Shown here piece by piece: positions 1 to 12,078 of a DNA stretch of 64,000 nt; position 1 is the stretch's first letter, and each line of letters starts with the position of its first letter. This stretch comes from UBA7985 sp002711265. GTDB taxonomy: Bacteria > Pseudomonadota > Alphaproteobacteria > UBA7985. The notes under the pieces were generated by a model, which made no database searches, was not told the origin of the DNA, and saw only the letters and a list, made by a program, of their open reading frames with translations. The position numbers were made by a program, and so were the translations under genes. The stretch spans positions 120,577 through 184,576 of the forward strand of contig CBFIBS010000003.1 of assembly GCA_965660945.1 (NCBI GenBank). The letters are read 5' to 3'.

Positions 1-892
1 GGTCGAAGCGCTGCGATCGCTGATCGAGGCGGATCACGACGTCGTCTGCGCCTACGCGCAGCCGCCCCGTCCTGCGCGCCGGGGACAGAAGGAGCAGCCT
101 TCGCCCGTGCAGGCCTTTGCCGAGACTTCCGGGATTCCGGTGCGGACGCCCTTGAACTTCCGCGAGCAAGCCGACCGGGACGCCTTTGCCGCCTTGCAGG
201 CGGACGTCGCCGTGGTGGTGGCCTATGGCCTGATCCTGCCCCAAGCGGTGCTGGACGCACCCCGGCGCGGCTGTCTGAACATTCACGCCAGCCTGCTGCC
301 GCGTTGGCGCGGGGCGGCGCCGATCCATCGTGCGATCGAGGCTGGGGATAGCGAAACCGGGGTCGGGATCATGCAGATGGAAGCCGGGCTGGATACGGGC
401 CCGGTGCTGCTTGAGGACCGGCTCAGCATCGGCCCGACCGAGACCACCGGCGCGTTGCATGACCGGCTGGCTGCGCTGGGCGGGCGCCTGATCGTGCAGG
501 CGCTGGCGCAGCTCGACAGTCTGTCACCAGCCCCGCAGGCTGAGGCCGGACAAACCTACGCCGCCAAGATCGACAAGGCCGAAACCCGCATCCGCTGGGA
601 CGCACCGGCGGCCGTGGTGCGCCAGCGGATCAACGCCTTTTCACCCTTTCCCGGTGCGTGGTTCGAGCGCGAGGGCGAGCGGATCAAGGCTCTGCGCGCC
701 GACGCCGGAACCGTGGCTGCTGCGCCGGGCATGGTTCCCGGGACCGTGCTGAACGGGCCGGGCCTGCAAATTTCCTGCGGCGACGGCCGGAGCGTGGCCT
801 TGCTCGATGTACAGCGCGCGGGCAAGACCGCTACCAGCGCCGAAGACTTCCTGCGCGGGAGCCCCATCAGCCCCGGCACGAGGCTCGACTGA
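1..892 (+). CDS. fmt: Methionyl-tRNA formyltransferase (5' end outside window)
   Basis: Transfers a formyl group from 10-formyl-tetrahydrofolate to Met-tRNAfMet for translation initiation. The reading frame is open from base 2, so the N-terminus lies to the left of the window. The catalytic-domain stretch GCLNIHASLLPRWRGAAPIHRA (SLLP loop with the catalytic Asn-His region) and GVGIMQMEAGLDTGPVL are plain, followed by the C-terminal OB-like domain (INAFSPFPGAWF onward). Its stop codon overlaps the truA start by one base (TGATG), so the two are probably translationally coupled. The order fmt-truA facing dapE-dapD is common in alphaproteobacteria. Confidence 0.97.
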   Translation, partial: VEALRSLIEADHDVVCAYAQPPRPARRGQKEQPSPVQAFAETSGIPVRTPLNFREQADRDAFAALQADVAVVVAYGLILPQAVLDAPRRGCLNIHASLLPRWRGAAPIHRAIEAGDSETGVGIMQMEAGLDTGPVLLEDRLSIGPTETTGALHDRLAALGGRLIVQALAQLDSLSPAPQAEAGQTYAAKIDKAETRIRWDAPAAVVRQRINAFSPFPGAWFEREGERIKALRADAGTVAAAPGMVPGTVLNGPGLQISCGDGRSVALLDVQRAGKTATSAEDFLRGSPISPGTRLD

Positions 893-1662
893 TGCCCCGC
901 TTCGCCATCAGGCTGGAGTACGACGGCACGCCCTACATGGGCTGGCAGTTTCAGGAGCACGGCCCCTCGGTGCAGGGCGCTGTCATCGATGCTTTCCGCG
1001 AATTCACCGGCGAGACGCTGACCGTCCACGCCAGCGGACGCACAGACGCCGGAGTGCATGCGCTGGGGCAGGTGATCCACGTCGATATCGACGGCGACCG
1101 GTTCGACGCCAACCGCATCCGCGAGGCGCTCAACGGCTGCCTACGCCCACATCCGATCGCGGCGCTGGAGGTGATTGAGGTCGACGACGCCTTCCACGCC
1201 CGGTTCGAATGCACGGGCCGGGCCTACCGCTACATCATCGTCAACCGTCGCCCAGGGCTGGCGCTGGAGAGGGACCGGGCCTGGCTGGTGCGCTCACCGC
1301 TGGACGCCGACGCCATGAACGAGGCTGCTCAAGCGCTGGTCGGGCACCACGATTTCACGTCTTTCCGAGCGATCCTCTGTCAGGCCAAGACCCCGGTGAA
1401 GACCCTCGACACCCTGCGGGTCTGGCGCACGGGTGAGCGGGTCATCGTCGAGACGGCCGCGCGTTCCTTCCTACACAATCAGGTGCGCAACATGGTCGGC
1501 ACGCTGGTCGAGGTCGGCGCCGGGCGCAAGCCGGTGGCCTGGGTTCGGGAAGTTCTGGAAGCCCGTGACCGGCAGGTCAGCGGCCCGAAGGCCCCCGCCT
1601 GCGGGCTCTACTTCATGCGGGCAAGCTACCCGGCGAAATACCGCTGGAGCAGCGACGCGTAA
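892..1662 (+). CDS. truA: tRNA pseudouridine(38-40) synthase TruA
   Basis: Converts uridines 38-40 of tRNA anticodon stems to pseudouridine. The 256-residue product has the family start (MPRFAIRLEYDGTPYMGWQ) and the catalytic aspartate in SGRTDAGVHALGQ, then HDFTSFRA and FLHNQVRNMVGTLVEVG in the C-terminal half. The start is the ATG at 892, overlapping the fmt stop; longer in-frame starts upstream would lie inside fmt. Its last 37 bases overlap the end of dapE on the other strand. Confidence 0.97.
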   Translation: MPRFAIRLEYDGTPYMGWQFQEHGPSVQGAVIDAFREFTGETLTVHASGRTDAGVHALGQVIHVDIDGDRFDANRIREALNGCLRPHPIAALEVIEVDDAFHARFECTGRAYRYIIVNRRPGLALERDRAWLVRSPLDADAMNEAAQALVGHHDFTSFRAILCQAKTPVKTLDTLRVWRTGERVIVETAARSFLHNQVRNMVGTLVEVGAGRKPVAWVREVLEARDRQVSGPKAPACGLYFMRASYPAKYRWSSDA

Positions 1663-2714
1663 ATCGCGGTCAGGTCGTCGATGTCCTTGACGGCAACCCG
1701 CTCGTCGACCTTGTGCATGGTCTGGCCGACCAGCCCGAATTCAGCGACCGGGCAGATATCCTTGATGAAGCGCGCGTCCGAGGTGCCGCCAGCGGTCGAA
1801 TATTCGGGCCGGCGCCCGGTGTGATCCTCGACCACGTCCGCGATCAGCGCACCAAAGGCCTCGGGCGGGTAGATGAAGCTCTCGCCCGATACCCGGTAGC
1901 GCACCGAAACGTGCTGGCGGTGGGGGGCGACGGCGTCGCCGATCCAGCGCTGCAGGCTGTCGCTGCTGTGGCTGTCATTGAAGCGGATGTTGACCGTCGC
2001 TGTTGCCTTCGCCGGGATCAGGTTGTCGGCCGGGTTGCCGACGTCGAAGCTGACCACCTGTGCCGATGACGCCTGAAAGTGCTCGGTGCCGGCGTCCAGC
2101 GGCTTGGCGGTCAGGGAACCCAGCACGGCCAGCAGCGGGTGCACGGGGTTGTCGGCCAGGTGCGGATAGGCGACGTGGCCCTGCGTGCCGTTGCTCTCGA
2201 AGTAGGCGGTGATCGAGCCGCGGCGGCCGATTTTGATCGCATCGCCGAGGGCTTCTGGGTTGGTGGGTTCTCCGACGATGCACACGTCCGGGCGTTCGCC
2301 GACCTCTTGCATCCAGTCGAGCACGGCGCGGGTGCCGTCGGTCGCCGGGCCTTCTTCATCGCCGGTGATGATCAGGGAAATGGCGTCCCCCTGAGCCAGG
2401 GTTTCGAGCATGGTTTCGACCGCACCCATGAAGCAGGCGACGCCGGATTTCATATCGACTGCACCGCGACCGAAGAGCTGCCCGTCGACGATTTCGGCGG
2501 CGAAGGGCGGGTGGCTCCAGGCGCTCTCGTCCCCCGGCGGCACCACGTCGGTGTGGCCGGCGAAGGCAAAGTGACGGCCGTTCGACGCCCCGCGCGGCCC
2601 GAATTTGACGAACAGGTTGGGCACGCCGTTGCGGTCGATGCGCTCGGCGCAGGCGCCCAGCGCTTCGGCCCACTGCGCGATATAGGCGATCGCCCCGCCC
2701 TCAACCGGTGTCAC
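1626..2714 (-). CDS. dapE: Succinyl-diaminopimelate desuccinylase, 5' end apparently frame-shifted
   Basis: Dinuclear-zinc M20 peptidase-family enzyme that hydrolyses N-succinyl-LL-diaminopimelate to LL-DAP in lysine and cell-wall synthesis. Metal and catalytic segments are visible: FAGHTDVVPPGD, GRGAVDMKSG, ITGDEEG, and the C-terminal GGTSDARF. The listed GTG start at 2714 begins inside the conserved N-terminus: the same frame continues upstream as EHAQALIRCPS, typical of DapE, and then a Ser-Ala repeat, with no start codon. The only nearby ATG (2827), eight bases after the dapD stop, is in another frame; the break lies in the GCCGAA repeat at 2755-2796. Inserting one base between 2784 and 2785 restores a full-length protein. 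This is either a sequence error or a real frameshift. Confidence 0.9.
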   Translation of the reverse strand: MTPVEGGAIAYIAQWAEALGACAERIDRNGVPNLFVKFGPRGASNGRHFAFAGHTDVVPPGDESAWSHPPFAAEIVDGQLFGRGAVDMKSGVACFMGAVETMLETLAQGDAISLIITGDEEGPATDGTRAVLDWMQEVGERPDVCIVGEPTNPEALGDAIKIGRRGSITAYFESNGTQGHVAYPHLADNPVHPLLAVLGSLTAKPLDAGTEHFQASSAQVVSFDVGNPADNLIPAKATATVNIRFNDSHSSDSLQRWIGDAVAPHRQHVSVRYRVSGESFIYPPEAFGALIADVVEDHTGRRPEYSTAGGTSDARFIKDICPVAEFGLVGQTMHKVDERVAVKDIDDLTAIYASLLQRYFAG

Positions 2715-2754
2715 CGAGGGGCATCGGATCAGCGCCTGAGCGTGCTCAACTGAC

Positions 2755-2796
2755 GCCGAAGCCGAAGCCGAAGCCGAAGCCGAACCGAAACCGAAG
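2755..2796. repeat. Hexanucleotide tandem repeat (GCCGAA)5 plus degenerate units at the dapE 5' end
   Basis: Five perfect GCCGAA units run from 2755 to 2784, followed by CCGAAA and CCGAAG. The expected sixth unit lacks its first G, which is exactly where the dapE reading frame breaks. On the coding strand the repeat encodes alternating Ser and Ala. Confidence 0.9.
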
Positions 2797-2835
2797 CCGA
2801 TGAAGATGAGGTGCTGGGCGCCGCCATGGTTCGGG

Positions 2836-3669
2836 TCAGTCCCGCAGCAGTTCGTTGATGCTGGTCTTCGACCGGGTGCGCTCGTCCACGCGCTTGACGA
2901 TCACCGCACAGTACAGCGATGGCCCGTCGCCGGACTTGGGCGGCATGGTGCCGGAGACCACCACGGAGTAGGCCGGAACCCGGCCCATGTGGATCTCACC
3001 GGTGGCGCGGTCGACAATCTTGGTCGAGGCGCCGAGGTACACGCCCATAGAGAGCACCGAGCCTTCCTCAACCACCACGCCTTCAGCCACCTCGGCCCGG
3101 GCGCCGATAAAGCAGTTGTCCTCGATGATCACCGGCCCGGCCTGCAACGGTTCGAGCACTCCGCCAATCCCCGCGCCACCTGAAATATGGCAGTTCTTAC
3201 CGATCTGCGCGCACGACCCGACCGTGGCCCAGGTGTCGACCATGGTCCCTTCGTCGACAAAGGCGCCGAGGTTGACGAAAGACGGCATCAACACGACGCC
3301 TTTGGCGATGTGGGCCGAGTGGCGCACGACTGAGCCCGGTACCGCGCGAAAACCAGCTTCGCGGAAACGCTCCGGCCCCCAGCCGTCGGTTTTCAGGCGG
3401 ACCTTGTCCCAGCCCGGGGCGCCGCCGCAGGCGCCGTCCATGACTGACATGTCATTGAGGCGGAAGCCGAGCAGCACGGCCTTCTTCGCCCACTGGTTGA
3501 CCCGCCACTGGCCGAGGCCTTCACGCTCGGCCACGCGCAGGCTGCCGTTATCGAGAGCTTCGAGGGTGGCGTTGACGGCGTCACGCACTTCGCCCTGTGT
3601 ATCGACGCCGATGTTGTCGCGGTCGTCGAAGGCGGCTTCGATCAGGGTTTCAAGGCGGGCGAGGTCCAT
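2836..3669 (-). CDS. dapD: 2,3,4,5-tetrahydropyridine-2,6-dicarboxylate N-succinyltransferase
   Basis: Succinylates tetrahydrodipicolinate with succinyl-CoA, upstream of DapE in the lysine/diaminopimelate pathway. The 277-residue length is normal. An N-terminal helical domain (MDLARLETLIEAAFDDRDNI) precedes a left-handed beta-helix of hexapeptide repeats (VVLMPSFVNLGAFVDEG, CHISGGAGIGGVLEP, NCFIGARAEVAEG). Transcribed on the minus strand ahead of dapE, with which it presumably forms an operon. Confidence 0.97.
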   Translation of the reverse strand: MDLARLETLIEAAFDDRDNIGVDTQGEVRDAVNATLEALDNGSLRVAEREGLGQWRVNQWAKKAVLLGFRLNDMSVMDGACGGAPGWDKVRLKTDGWGPERFREAGFRAVPGSVVRHSAHIAKGVVLMPSFVNLGAFVDEGTMVDTWATVGSCAQIGKNCHISGGAGIGGVLEPLQAGPVIIEDNCFIGARAEVAEGVVVEEGSVLSMGVYLGASTKIVDRATGEIHMGRVPAYSVVVSGTMPPKSGDGPSLYCAVIVKRVDERTRSKTSINELLRD

Positions 3670-3723
3670 TGCAGGCTCCTGTAAACTGGGACGAGGACTG
3701 CGCGGCTGCGCAGACGTCGGGGG

Positions 3724-4398
3724 TCAGACGTTGGTCAGCACCGTTTCGGTCAGAAAGGCCGACAGGTCCACTACCGAATGATCAATGAAGCCATCTCCGT
3801 CTTCCAGACCCATGTTCCCCCACGCGGTGTCGGTGACGATGTGGGCGGTCTTCATGCCGAGGTCTTTAGCCGTGCGAAGGTTGCGGGGGCTGTCCTCGAA
3901 GAAAATCGAGCGGGTCGGGTCGACGCGGTGCTCGGCAAAAAAGGTCTCGAAGGCGACGGGCCGGGGCTTGGGCTTGAAGTCGATGGTTCGGATATCGGCG
4001 ATCGCCTCGAAGCTGTCCGGCGGAAAACCTAGCTGATCCAGACAGGCGTGGGCGTGCTCGCGGAAGCCGTTGGTGAAGACCAGCACCCGCCCGGGCAGCC
4101 GCGCAACCGCGTCAACCAGCGCCGGATTGCGAGGAATGCGGCCGTAATCGACCTGCATCAGGAAGCGGGCATAGGCGTCGATCTCGATCCCATGCTCAGC
4201 CACCAGACCCGACAGCGTGGTGCCGTATTCCAGAAACAGCCGCCGCTGCTCCAGCTTTGCTTCGTCCAGCGGCAGATCGAAGGTCTCCGCGACGTACAAA
4301 CCCATGCGCTCGGCCACCTGCGGGAAGAAGTTGGAACTGGCTGGGTAGAGGGTGTCGTCGAGGTCGAAGACCCAAGTGTCGATATTGGAAAAGGGCAT
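3724..4398 (-). CDS. HAD-superfamily hydrolase, pyrimidine 5'-nucleotidase type
   Basis: HAD phosphohydrolase of the SDT1/pyrimidine 5'-nucleotidase subfamily. Motif I is VFDLDDTLYP near the N-terminus, motif II the FTNG segment, motif III the Lys in DFKPKP, and motif IV FFEDSPRNL. The ATG at 4398 is chosen because GGAG lies about six bases upstream and the protein then begins directly before motif I; a longer ORF extends to 4458. It is 55 bases upstream of dapD on the same strand, a neighbourhood often seen in alphaproteobacteria, but no role in lysine synthesis is implied. The physiological substrate is not known from sequence. Confidence 0.88.
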   Translation of the reverse strand: MPFSNIDTWVFDLDDTLYPASSNFFPQVAERMGLYVAETFDLPLDEAKLEQRRLFLEYGTTLSGLVAEHGIEIDAYARFLMQVDYGRIPRNPALVDAVARLPGRVLVFTNGFREHAHACLDQLGFPPDSFEAIADIRTIDFKPKPRPVAFETFFAEHRVDPTRSIFFEDSPRNLRTAKDLGMKTAHIVTDTAWGNMGLEDGDGFIDHSVVDLSAFLTETVLTNV

Positions 4399-4553
4399 GA
4401 GCTCCGCCTTGTCGCGCTGTTGCAGCGGGGACTCTACGGCGCTGGCGGCAATTGCCAAGGCCGTTCGGCATTATTTTTGTGTCCGTAAACCGAGAATTTT
4501 TGTCGCCGGATTCGAGTAAATGCTTTAGATTATGCGACTATCGTTCGCGGGAG

Positions 4554-7772
<3,219 letters not shown>

Positions 7773-7938
7773 TCCAGCGGCTTCATTTCGGTTTTGGCAT
7801 CACTGGTCCGAAAATCAACAGCTTTACTTCATTTCGTTCGTCACCACTTCATGTCGTGATCCCGAGGAAGATCGCGACACGCCCGGCATGCCCGGCTCGC
7901 CGTCGTCAGACCTCGACACACAGAATGGGCCGAGCACC

Positions 7939-8607
7939 ATGGCACCGCACGATAGCGCAGCACTCTTTGACGCCGATCGCGATCACGTCGAAGAAACCAT
8001 CGAAGTCGTATCGACCGACAACGTCGTTCCGATCAAAGTTTCTGAGCAACCCAACCGGACCGAGGCCGAAGCAGCGGTGAAAACCCTGATCGCCTACACC
8101 GGTGAGGACGCCGAGCGTCCCGGTGTGCAGGAGACCCCTAAGCGGGTCGTCAAAGCCTTCGACGAGTGGTTCGGTGGTTACGAAATCGACGCCGACACGC
8201 TGCTGTCCAAGACCTTTGACGAGGTCGAGGGCTATCATGACATGGTTCTGCTGCGGGATATCCCGTTCCACAGCCATTGTGAGCACCACATGGCGCCGAT
8301 CGTGGGCAAGGCGCACGTTGCCTACATGCCCCGCGGCCGTGTCGTGGGCATCTCCAAGCTGGCGCGCGTGGTCGATGCCTTTGCCCGTCGGTTCCAGATT
8401 CAGGAACGGATGACGGAAGAGGTGGCGCAGACCATCGAGCGGGTGCTTGAGCCCGCCGGTGTCGCCGTGGTGATCGAGGCCGAGCACCACTGCATGACCA
8501 CCCGTGGAATCCACACCCACGATACCGTCATGCACACCAAGCACCTCTCGGGCGTGTTCCGCGAAGATGCCAACCTGCGTCGGGAGTTCTTCGACGCGCT
8601 GCGTTGA
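7939..8607 (+). CDS. folE: GTP cyclohydrolase I
   Basis: Opens GTP to 7,8-dihydroneopterin triphosphate, the first step of folate synthesis. Zinc-binding and catalytic motifs are intact: HSHCEHHMAPI and HHCMTTRGIH, with GKAHVAYMP and GISKLARVVD between them. The conserved region starts at EAEAAVKTLIAYTGED, about 35 residues into the protein. The start is uncertain: ATG 7939 is preferred, but ATG 7888 is in frame and neither has a strong ribosome site. Later folate genes folB and a FolM-like reductase lie near 26-27.5 kb. Confidence 0.94.
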   Translation: MAPHDSAALFDADRDHVEETIEVVSTDNVVPIKVSEQPNRTEAEAAVKTLIAYTGEDAERPGVQETPKRVVKAFDEWFGGYEIDADTLLSKTFDEVEGYHDMVLLRDIPFHSHCEHHMAPIVGKAHVAYMPRGRVVGISKLARVVDAFARRFQIQERMTEEVAQTIERVLEPAGVAVVIEAEHHCMTTRGIHTHDTVMHTKHLSGVFREDANLRREFFDALR

Positions 8608-8671
8608 GGTTGCTCTGCGGGTTAAGCAGATTTAAGCTTTGAGGCTGGAATAACGGCCCGGGAGCGGGACT

Positions 8672-10117
8672 TTGGATCTCCGATCAGTCGCGAACCTTGT
8701 CGGCTATCTGCTCGGCATTCTTGCCGTGGCGATGATGGTGCCGGCGGCCTTCGAGGCCTTGCACGGCAATCCGGCCTGGCGCGCGTTTGTGGCGTCCGCA
8801 GCGATCACCGGCTTTGCCGGGCTGACGCTGAGCATGACCACGCGGACCAAGGAGCCGGTTTTCTCGGTCCGGCATGCCTTCATCTTCACCACTGTGGCCT
8901 GGGCACTGGTGTGCCTGTTCGGCGCGCTGCCCTTTGTCCTCGGTGACCTTGATTTGAGCCTCGCCGAAGCGGTGTTCGAGTCCACCTCCGGCATTACCAC
9001 CACGGGTTCGACGGTCATGACCGGGCTGGACCTGCTCTCGCCGGGGTTCCTGCTGTGGCGGGCCCTTCTGCAGTGGCTTGGCGGAGTCGGGGTCGTGGTG
9101 ACGGCGATGAGCCTGCTGCCGGTCCTGCAAATCGGCGGTATGCAGCTGTTCCGCACCGAGTCCTTCGAGCAGACAGAGAAGCTGCTGCCGCGCGCCGGTG
9201 AACTGGCCTTCAAGATTATTCAGGTCTACGTCGTGCTCACCGCCATCGCGGCTGCTACGTATTTCGTCCTCGGCATGAAGCCCTTCGATGCTGTCACCCA
9301 CGCCATGACCACCATCGCCACCGGTGGTTTCAGCACCCACGACAGCAGCTTTGCCTTCTTCGACAGTGCTGCGATCGAGGGCGCTGCGATCCTGTTCATG
9401 ATTCTCGGTTCAATCCCGTTCCTGCTGTTCATCCGACTGTCCCAGCGCGACGCCACGGCCCTGCGCGGTGACAGCCAGGTCTGGACCTTCCTGACTCTTG
9501 TTGCGGTCGGGGTCGGGCTGCTGACCCTGTGGCAGGTCACGTCTTCGACCGCCGCCTGGCCGGACGCGCTGCGCCACGCGGCCTTCAACACCACCTCGAT
9601 CATCACCGGCACGGGCTACGCCAGCACGGACTATTCAGCCTGGGGCGCTTTCCCGCAGGCGTTGCTGCTCGTGGCCATGTTCATCGGCGGCTGTGCGGGC
9701 TCGACCTCCTGCGGGATCAAGGTTTTCCGCTTTCAGGTGCTGTACGTGACCTCCGTCGCGCAGGTCCGGCGCCTCGCCGAGCCACGCCGGGTGCGGGTCA
9801 CCTACTACAACGGCAAGCCGCTGACCGACGAAGTCGCTGAGTCGGTGCAGGTGTTCTTCTTCCTGTTCATCCTGACTTTCGCGGGCATCGCCGCAGCGCT
9901 GGGCTTCATGGGGCTGGACATGGTGACGGCGATTTCCTCGGCCGCCACCGCGGTCGCCAACGTCGGCCCCGGACTGGGACCAGTGGTCGGGCCGTCGTCG
10001 ACCTTTGCCGGGCTGCCGGAGGGCGCCAAGTGGGTGATGGCGGCGGGCATGCTGCTGGGCCGGCTGGAGCTGTTCACCGTGCTGGTGCTGCTGGTGCCGA
10101 GTTTCTGGCGCGAATAG
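8672..10117 (+). CDS. trkH: Trk-type potassium uptake membrane subunit
   Basis: Ion-translocating subunit of the Trk potassium uptake system in the inner membrane. The 481-residue protein is strongly hydrophobic and has repeated pore-type segments: TSGITTTGSTVMTGLD, MTTIATGGFSTHDSS, NTTSIITGTGYAS and SSAATAVANVGPGLGPV, each with the glycine of a selectivity-filter loop. Start is TTG at 8672, supported by GGGAG about eight bases upstream. No trkA is beside it, so the regulatory subunit must be encoded elsewhere. It converges on hslO. Confidence 0.93.
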   Translation: MDLRSVANLVGYLLGILAVAMMVPAAFEALHGNPAWRAFVASAAITGFAGLTLSMTTRTKEPVFSVRHAFIFTTVAWALVCLFGALPFVLGDLDLSLAEAVFESTSGITTTGSTVMTGLDLLSPGFLLWRALLQWLGGVGVVVTAMSLLPVLQIGGMQLFRTESFEQTEKLLPRAGELAFKIIQVYVVLTAIAAATYFVLGMKPFDAVTHAMTTIATGGFSTHDSSFAFFDSAAIEGAAILFMILGSIPFLLFIRLSQRDATALRGDSQVWTFLTLVAVGVGLLTLWQVTSSTAAWPDALRHAAFNTTSIITGTGYASTDYSAWGAFPQALLLVAMFIGGCAGSTSCGIKVFRFQVLYVTSVAQVRRLAEPRRVRVTYYNGKPLTDEVAESVQVFFFLFILTFAGIAAALGFMGLDMVTAISSAATAVANVGPGLGPVVGPSSTFAGLPEGAKWVMAAGMLLGRLELFTVLVLLVPSFWRE

Positions 10118-10161
10118 TCCGGCGGCGGCGGCGCAATGCGCCCGCCTCTGCGTGTCAGCGG

Positions 10162-11097
10162 TTACTGGCGCGTGACGGCGAGATCTTCGGGGGTGAAGCC
10201 GTAGGTGGTGTTGCAGAACTCGCAGGTCGAGCTCACCCGCCCGTCGACGAAGCAATCGGCTAGCTCCTCCGGGCTGAGCGACAGTAGCACCGTCCGCAGC
10301 CGGTCTTCCGAGCACTGACAGGCCTGCCGCAGCGCCTGCGTCTCCGTCACCCGGACCCCGTCTTCGTGGAACAGGCGGTAGAGCAGCGTCTCGCCCTCCA
10401 GCGCCGGATCGGTCAGCTCGCCCGGCCGCACCGAGCCGACGAAGGCCAATGCTCGGTTCCAGGCCTCGGCCGCCGCCTCGCTGTCGGTAACCTCGCCCTC
10501 ACCGCCGATTTCCGGCAGCCGCTGTGCGAGGATCGCGCCCGCCCGCCAGCGGCCATCGGGGTCCACATTGGCGGCGGTGCGCACGGCCATATCGACCTGA
10601 TCGGACTGGACGAAGTAGTGCTCGATGCATTCTGCGAGGTTGCCGCCGTCGAGATCAACGATGCCCTGATAGCGTTCCGCGTACTGGCCCTGATCGACCG
10701 TGAAGGCGATGTAGCCCTTGCCCAGCAGGGAGCGGAAATCGTGCATGCCAAGGGCGGCGTAGCGCGTTTCGTCGTACTGCACGTAGCCGCGCAGGGCACC
10801 ATCGGTGGTCACGTCGGCGACCAGCATGGTCACCGGCCCCTCGGACTGGGTCTGCAGGATCAGCTTGCCGTCGAACTTCAGCGACGACGCCATGGCAGCG
10901 GCCAGCGCCAAGGCTTCAGCGAGCAGGGCGGCGATCGGTGTTGGGTAGCGATGGACGTCGACGATATCCTGCACCGTCGTCCCCAGCCGCACCAGCCGAC
11001 CGGAGATATCCGTACCGTGGACCATGTAGGGCAGTGCGATGTTGTCCCCGCCTACGGGTGCCGCTCCGCTGGTGTCGGTCAGGTCGATGGTAGCCAT
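10162..11097 (-). CDS. hslO: Redox-regulated holdase chaperone Hsp33
   Basis: Heat-shock and oxidative-stress chaperone activated by disulfide formation. The C-terminus carries the four zinc-binding cysteines as CQC, and CEFC 32 residues later (CEFCNTTYGF). The 311 residues fit the family. It is the last gene of argD-argF-hslO on the minus strand, 15 bases after argF; the argF-hslO pairing is frequent in alphaproteobacteria. Confidence 0.95.
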   Translation of the reverse strand: MATIDLTDTSGAAPVGGDNIALPYMVHGTDISGRLVRLGTTVQDIVDVHRYPTPIAALLAEALALAAAMASSLKFDGKLILQTQSEGPVTMLVADVTTDGALRGYVQYDETRYAALGMHDFRSLLGKGYIAFTVDQGQYAERYQGIVDLDGGNLAECIEHYFVQSDQVDMAVRTAANVDPDGRWRAGAILAQRLPEIGGEGEVTDSEAAAEAWNRALAFVGSVRPGELTDPALEGETLLYRLFHEDGVRVTETQALRQACQCSEDRLRTVLLSLSPEELADCFVDGRVSSTCEFCNTTYGFTPEDLAVTRQ

Positions 11098-11112
11098 GCT
11101 CGTTCTATTGCC

Positions 11113-12021
11113 TCAGGACAGCGCGCCCATGCACCAGGCCAGAACGGCCTTCTGCGCGTGCAGGCGGTTTTCAGCCTCGTCGAAGACAACCGATTGCGGG
11201 CCGTCCATGACGCTGTTGGTGACTTCCTCCTCGCGGTGCGCGGGCAGGCAGTGCATGAAGATCGCATCCTTGTCGGCCAGCCCCATCAGGCGGTCGTTGA
11301 CCTGAAACGGTGCGAGCAGGTTGTGGCGGTTGGCAGCGTCCTTGTCGCCCATGCTGACCCAGGTGTCAGCAAAGACAGCATCGGCGCCGGCCACTGCCGC
11401 TTCTGCGCTGTTGGTCAGGGTCACGGTGGCGTCTCCGGCCCAGGCCACGGTTTCCGCTGGCGGTGCCAGCTCGGGCGGCGTGCCAACCCGGACGTGGAAG
11501 CCGAACTGCTTGGCCGCCTCGATCAGCGACACGGCAACGTTGTTGCCGTCTCCGACCCAGGCGAGGGTCGACCCGGCAATGTCGCCCTTGTGCTCCTCGT
11601 AGGTCATGACGTCGGCCATCAGCTGGCAAGGGTGGGAGCGGTCGGTCAGGCCGTTGATCACCGGCACTGTCGCGTGCTCGGCCAGCCCCGTCAGCAGGTC
11701 GTGGGAGAAGCAGCGGATCATGATGCCGTCGACGTAGCGCGACAGCACTTTGGCCGTATCGTGGATACTCTCTCCGCGGCCAATCTGCATATCGCCGGCA
11801 TTGAGCACGACGGCGTCACCGCCCAGCTGCCGGATCGCGCATTCAAAGGACACACGGGTCCGGGTCGAGGGCTTCTCGAAGATCATGGCCAGGCTCTTTC
11901 CCGCCAGCGGACGTTCTTCAGACCCAGCTCGTCGGGCAGCCTTGAGGGCCTTGGCGCCGTCGATGATCGTTCTCAGATCGCTGGTCTGGACGTCTTTGAG
12001 GTCGAGAAAATGCTGGGTCAT
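11113..12021 (-). CDS. argF: Ornithine carbamoyltransferase
   Basis: Makes citrulline from ornithine and carbamoyl phosphate in arginine synthesis. The carbamoyl-phosphate site EKPSTRTRVSFE is near residue 50, followed by HPCQLMAD, WVGDGNNVA and the ornithine-binding MHCLPAHREEEVT close to the C-terminus. It is 57 bases downstream of argD on the same strand. Confidence 0.97.
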   Translation of the reverse strand: MTQHFLDLKDVQTSDLRTIIDGAKALKAARRAGSEERPLAGKSLAMIFEKPSTRTRVSFECAIRQLGGDAVVLNAGDMQIGRGESIHDTAKVLSRYVDGIMIRCFSHDLLTGLAEHATVPVINGLTDRSHPCQLMADVMTYEEHKGDIAGSTLAWVGDGNNVAVSLIEAAKQFGFHVRVGTPPELAPPAETVAWAGDATVTLTNSAEAAVAGADAVFADTWVSMGDKDAANRHNLLAPFQVNDRLMGLADKDAIFMHCLPAHREEEVTNSVMDGPQSVVFDEAENRLHAQKAVLAWCMGALS

Positions 12022-12078
12022 GTCGGACAGTCTCCGTTTCTCCGTAGTGGGTTGTGGTTGTCAGGAATGTGGGCGCAT

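Noticed and set aside
2707..2836. dapE as a true pseudogene
   Set aside because: Body of the gene is fully intact and the enzyme is normally essential; a one-base error or alternative start is more likely.
8617..8640. CtrA-like TTAA pair before trkH
   Set aside because: Spacing is six, not seven, and the second half lacks the C; single weak site.
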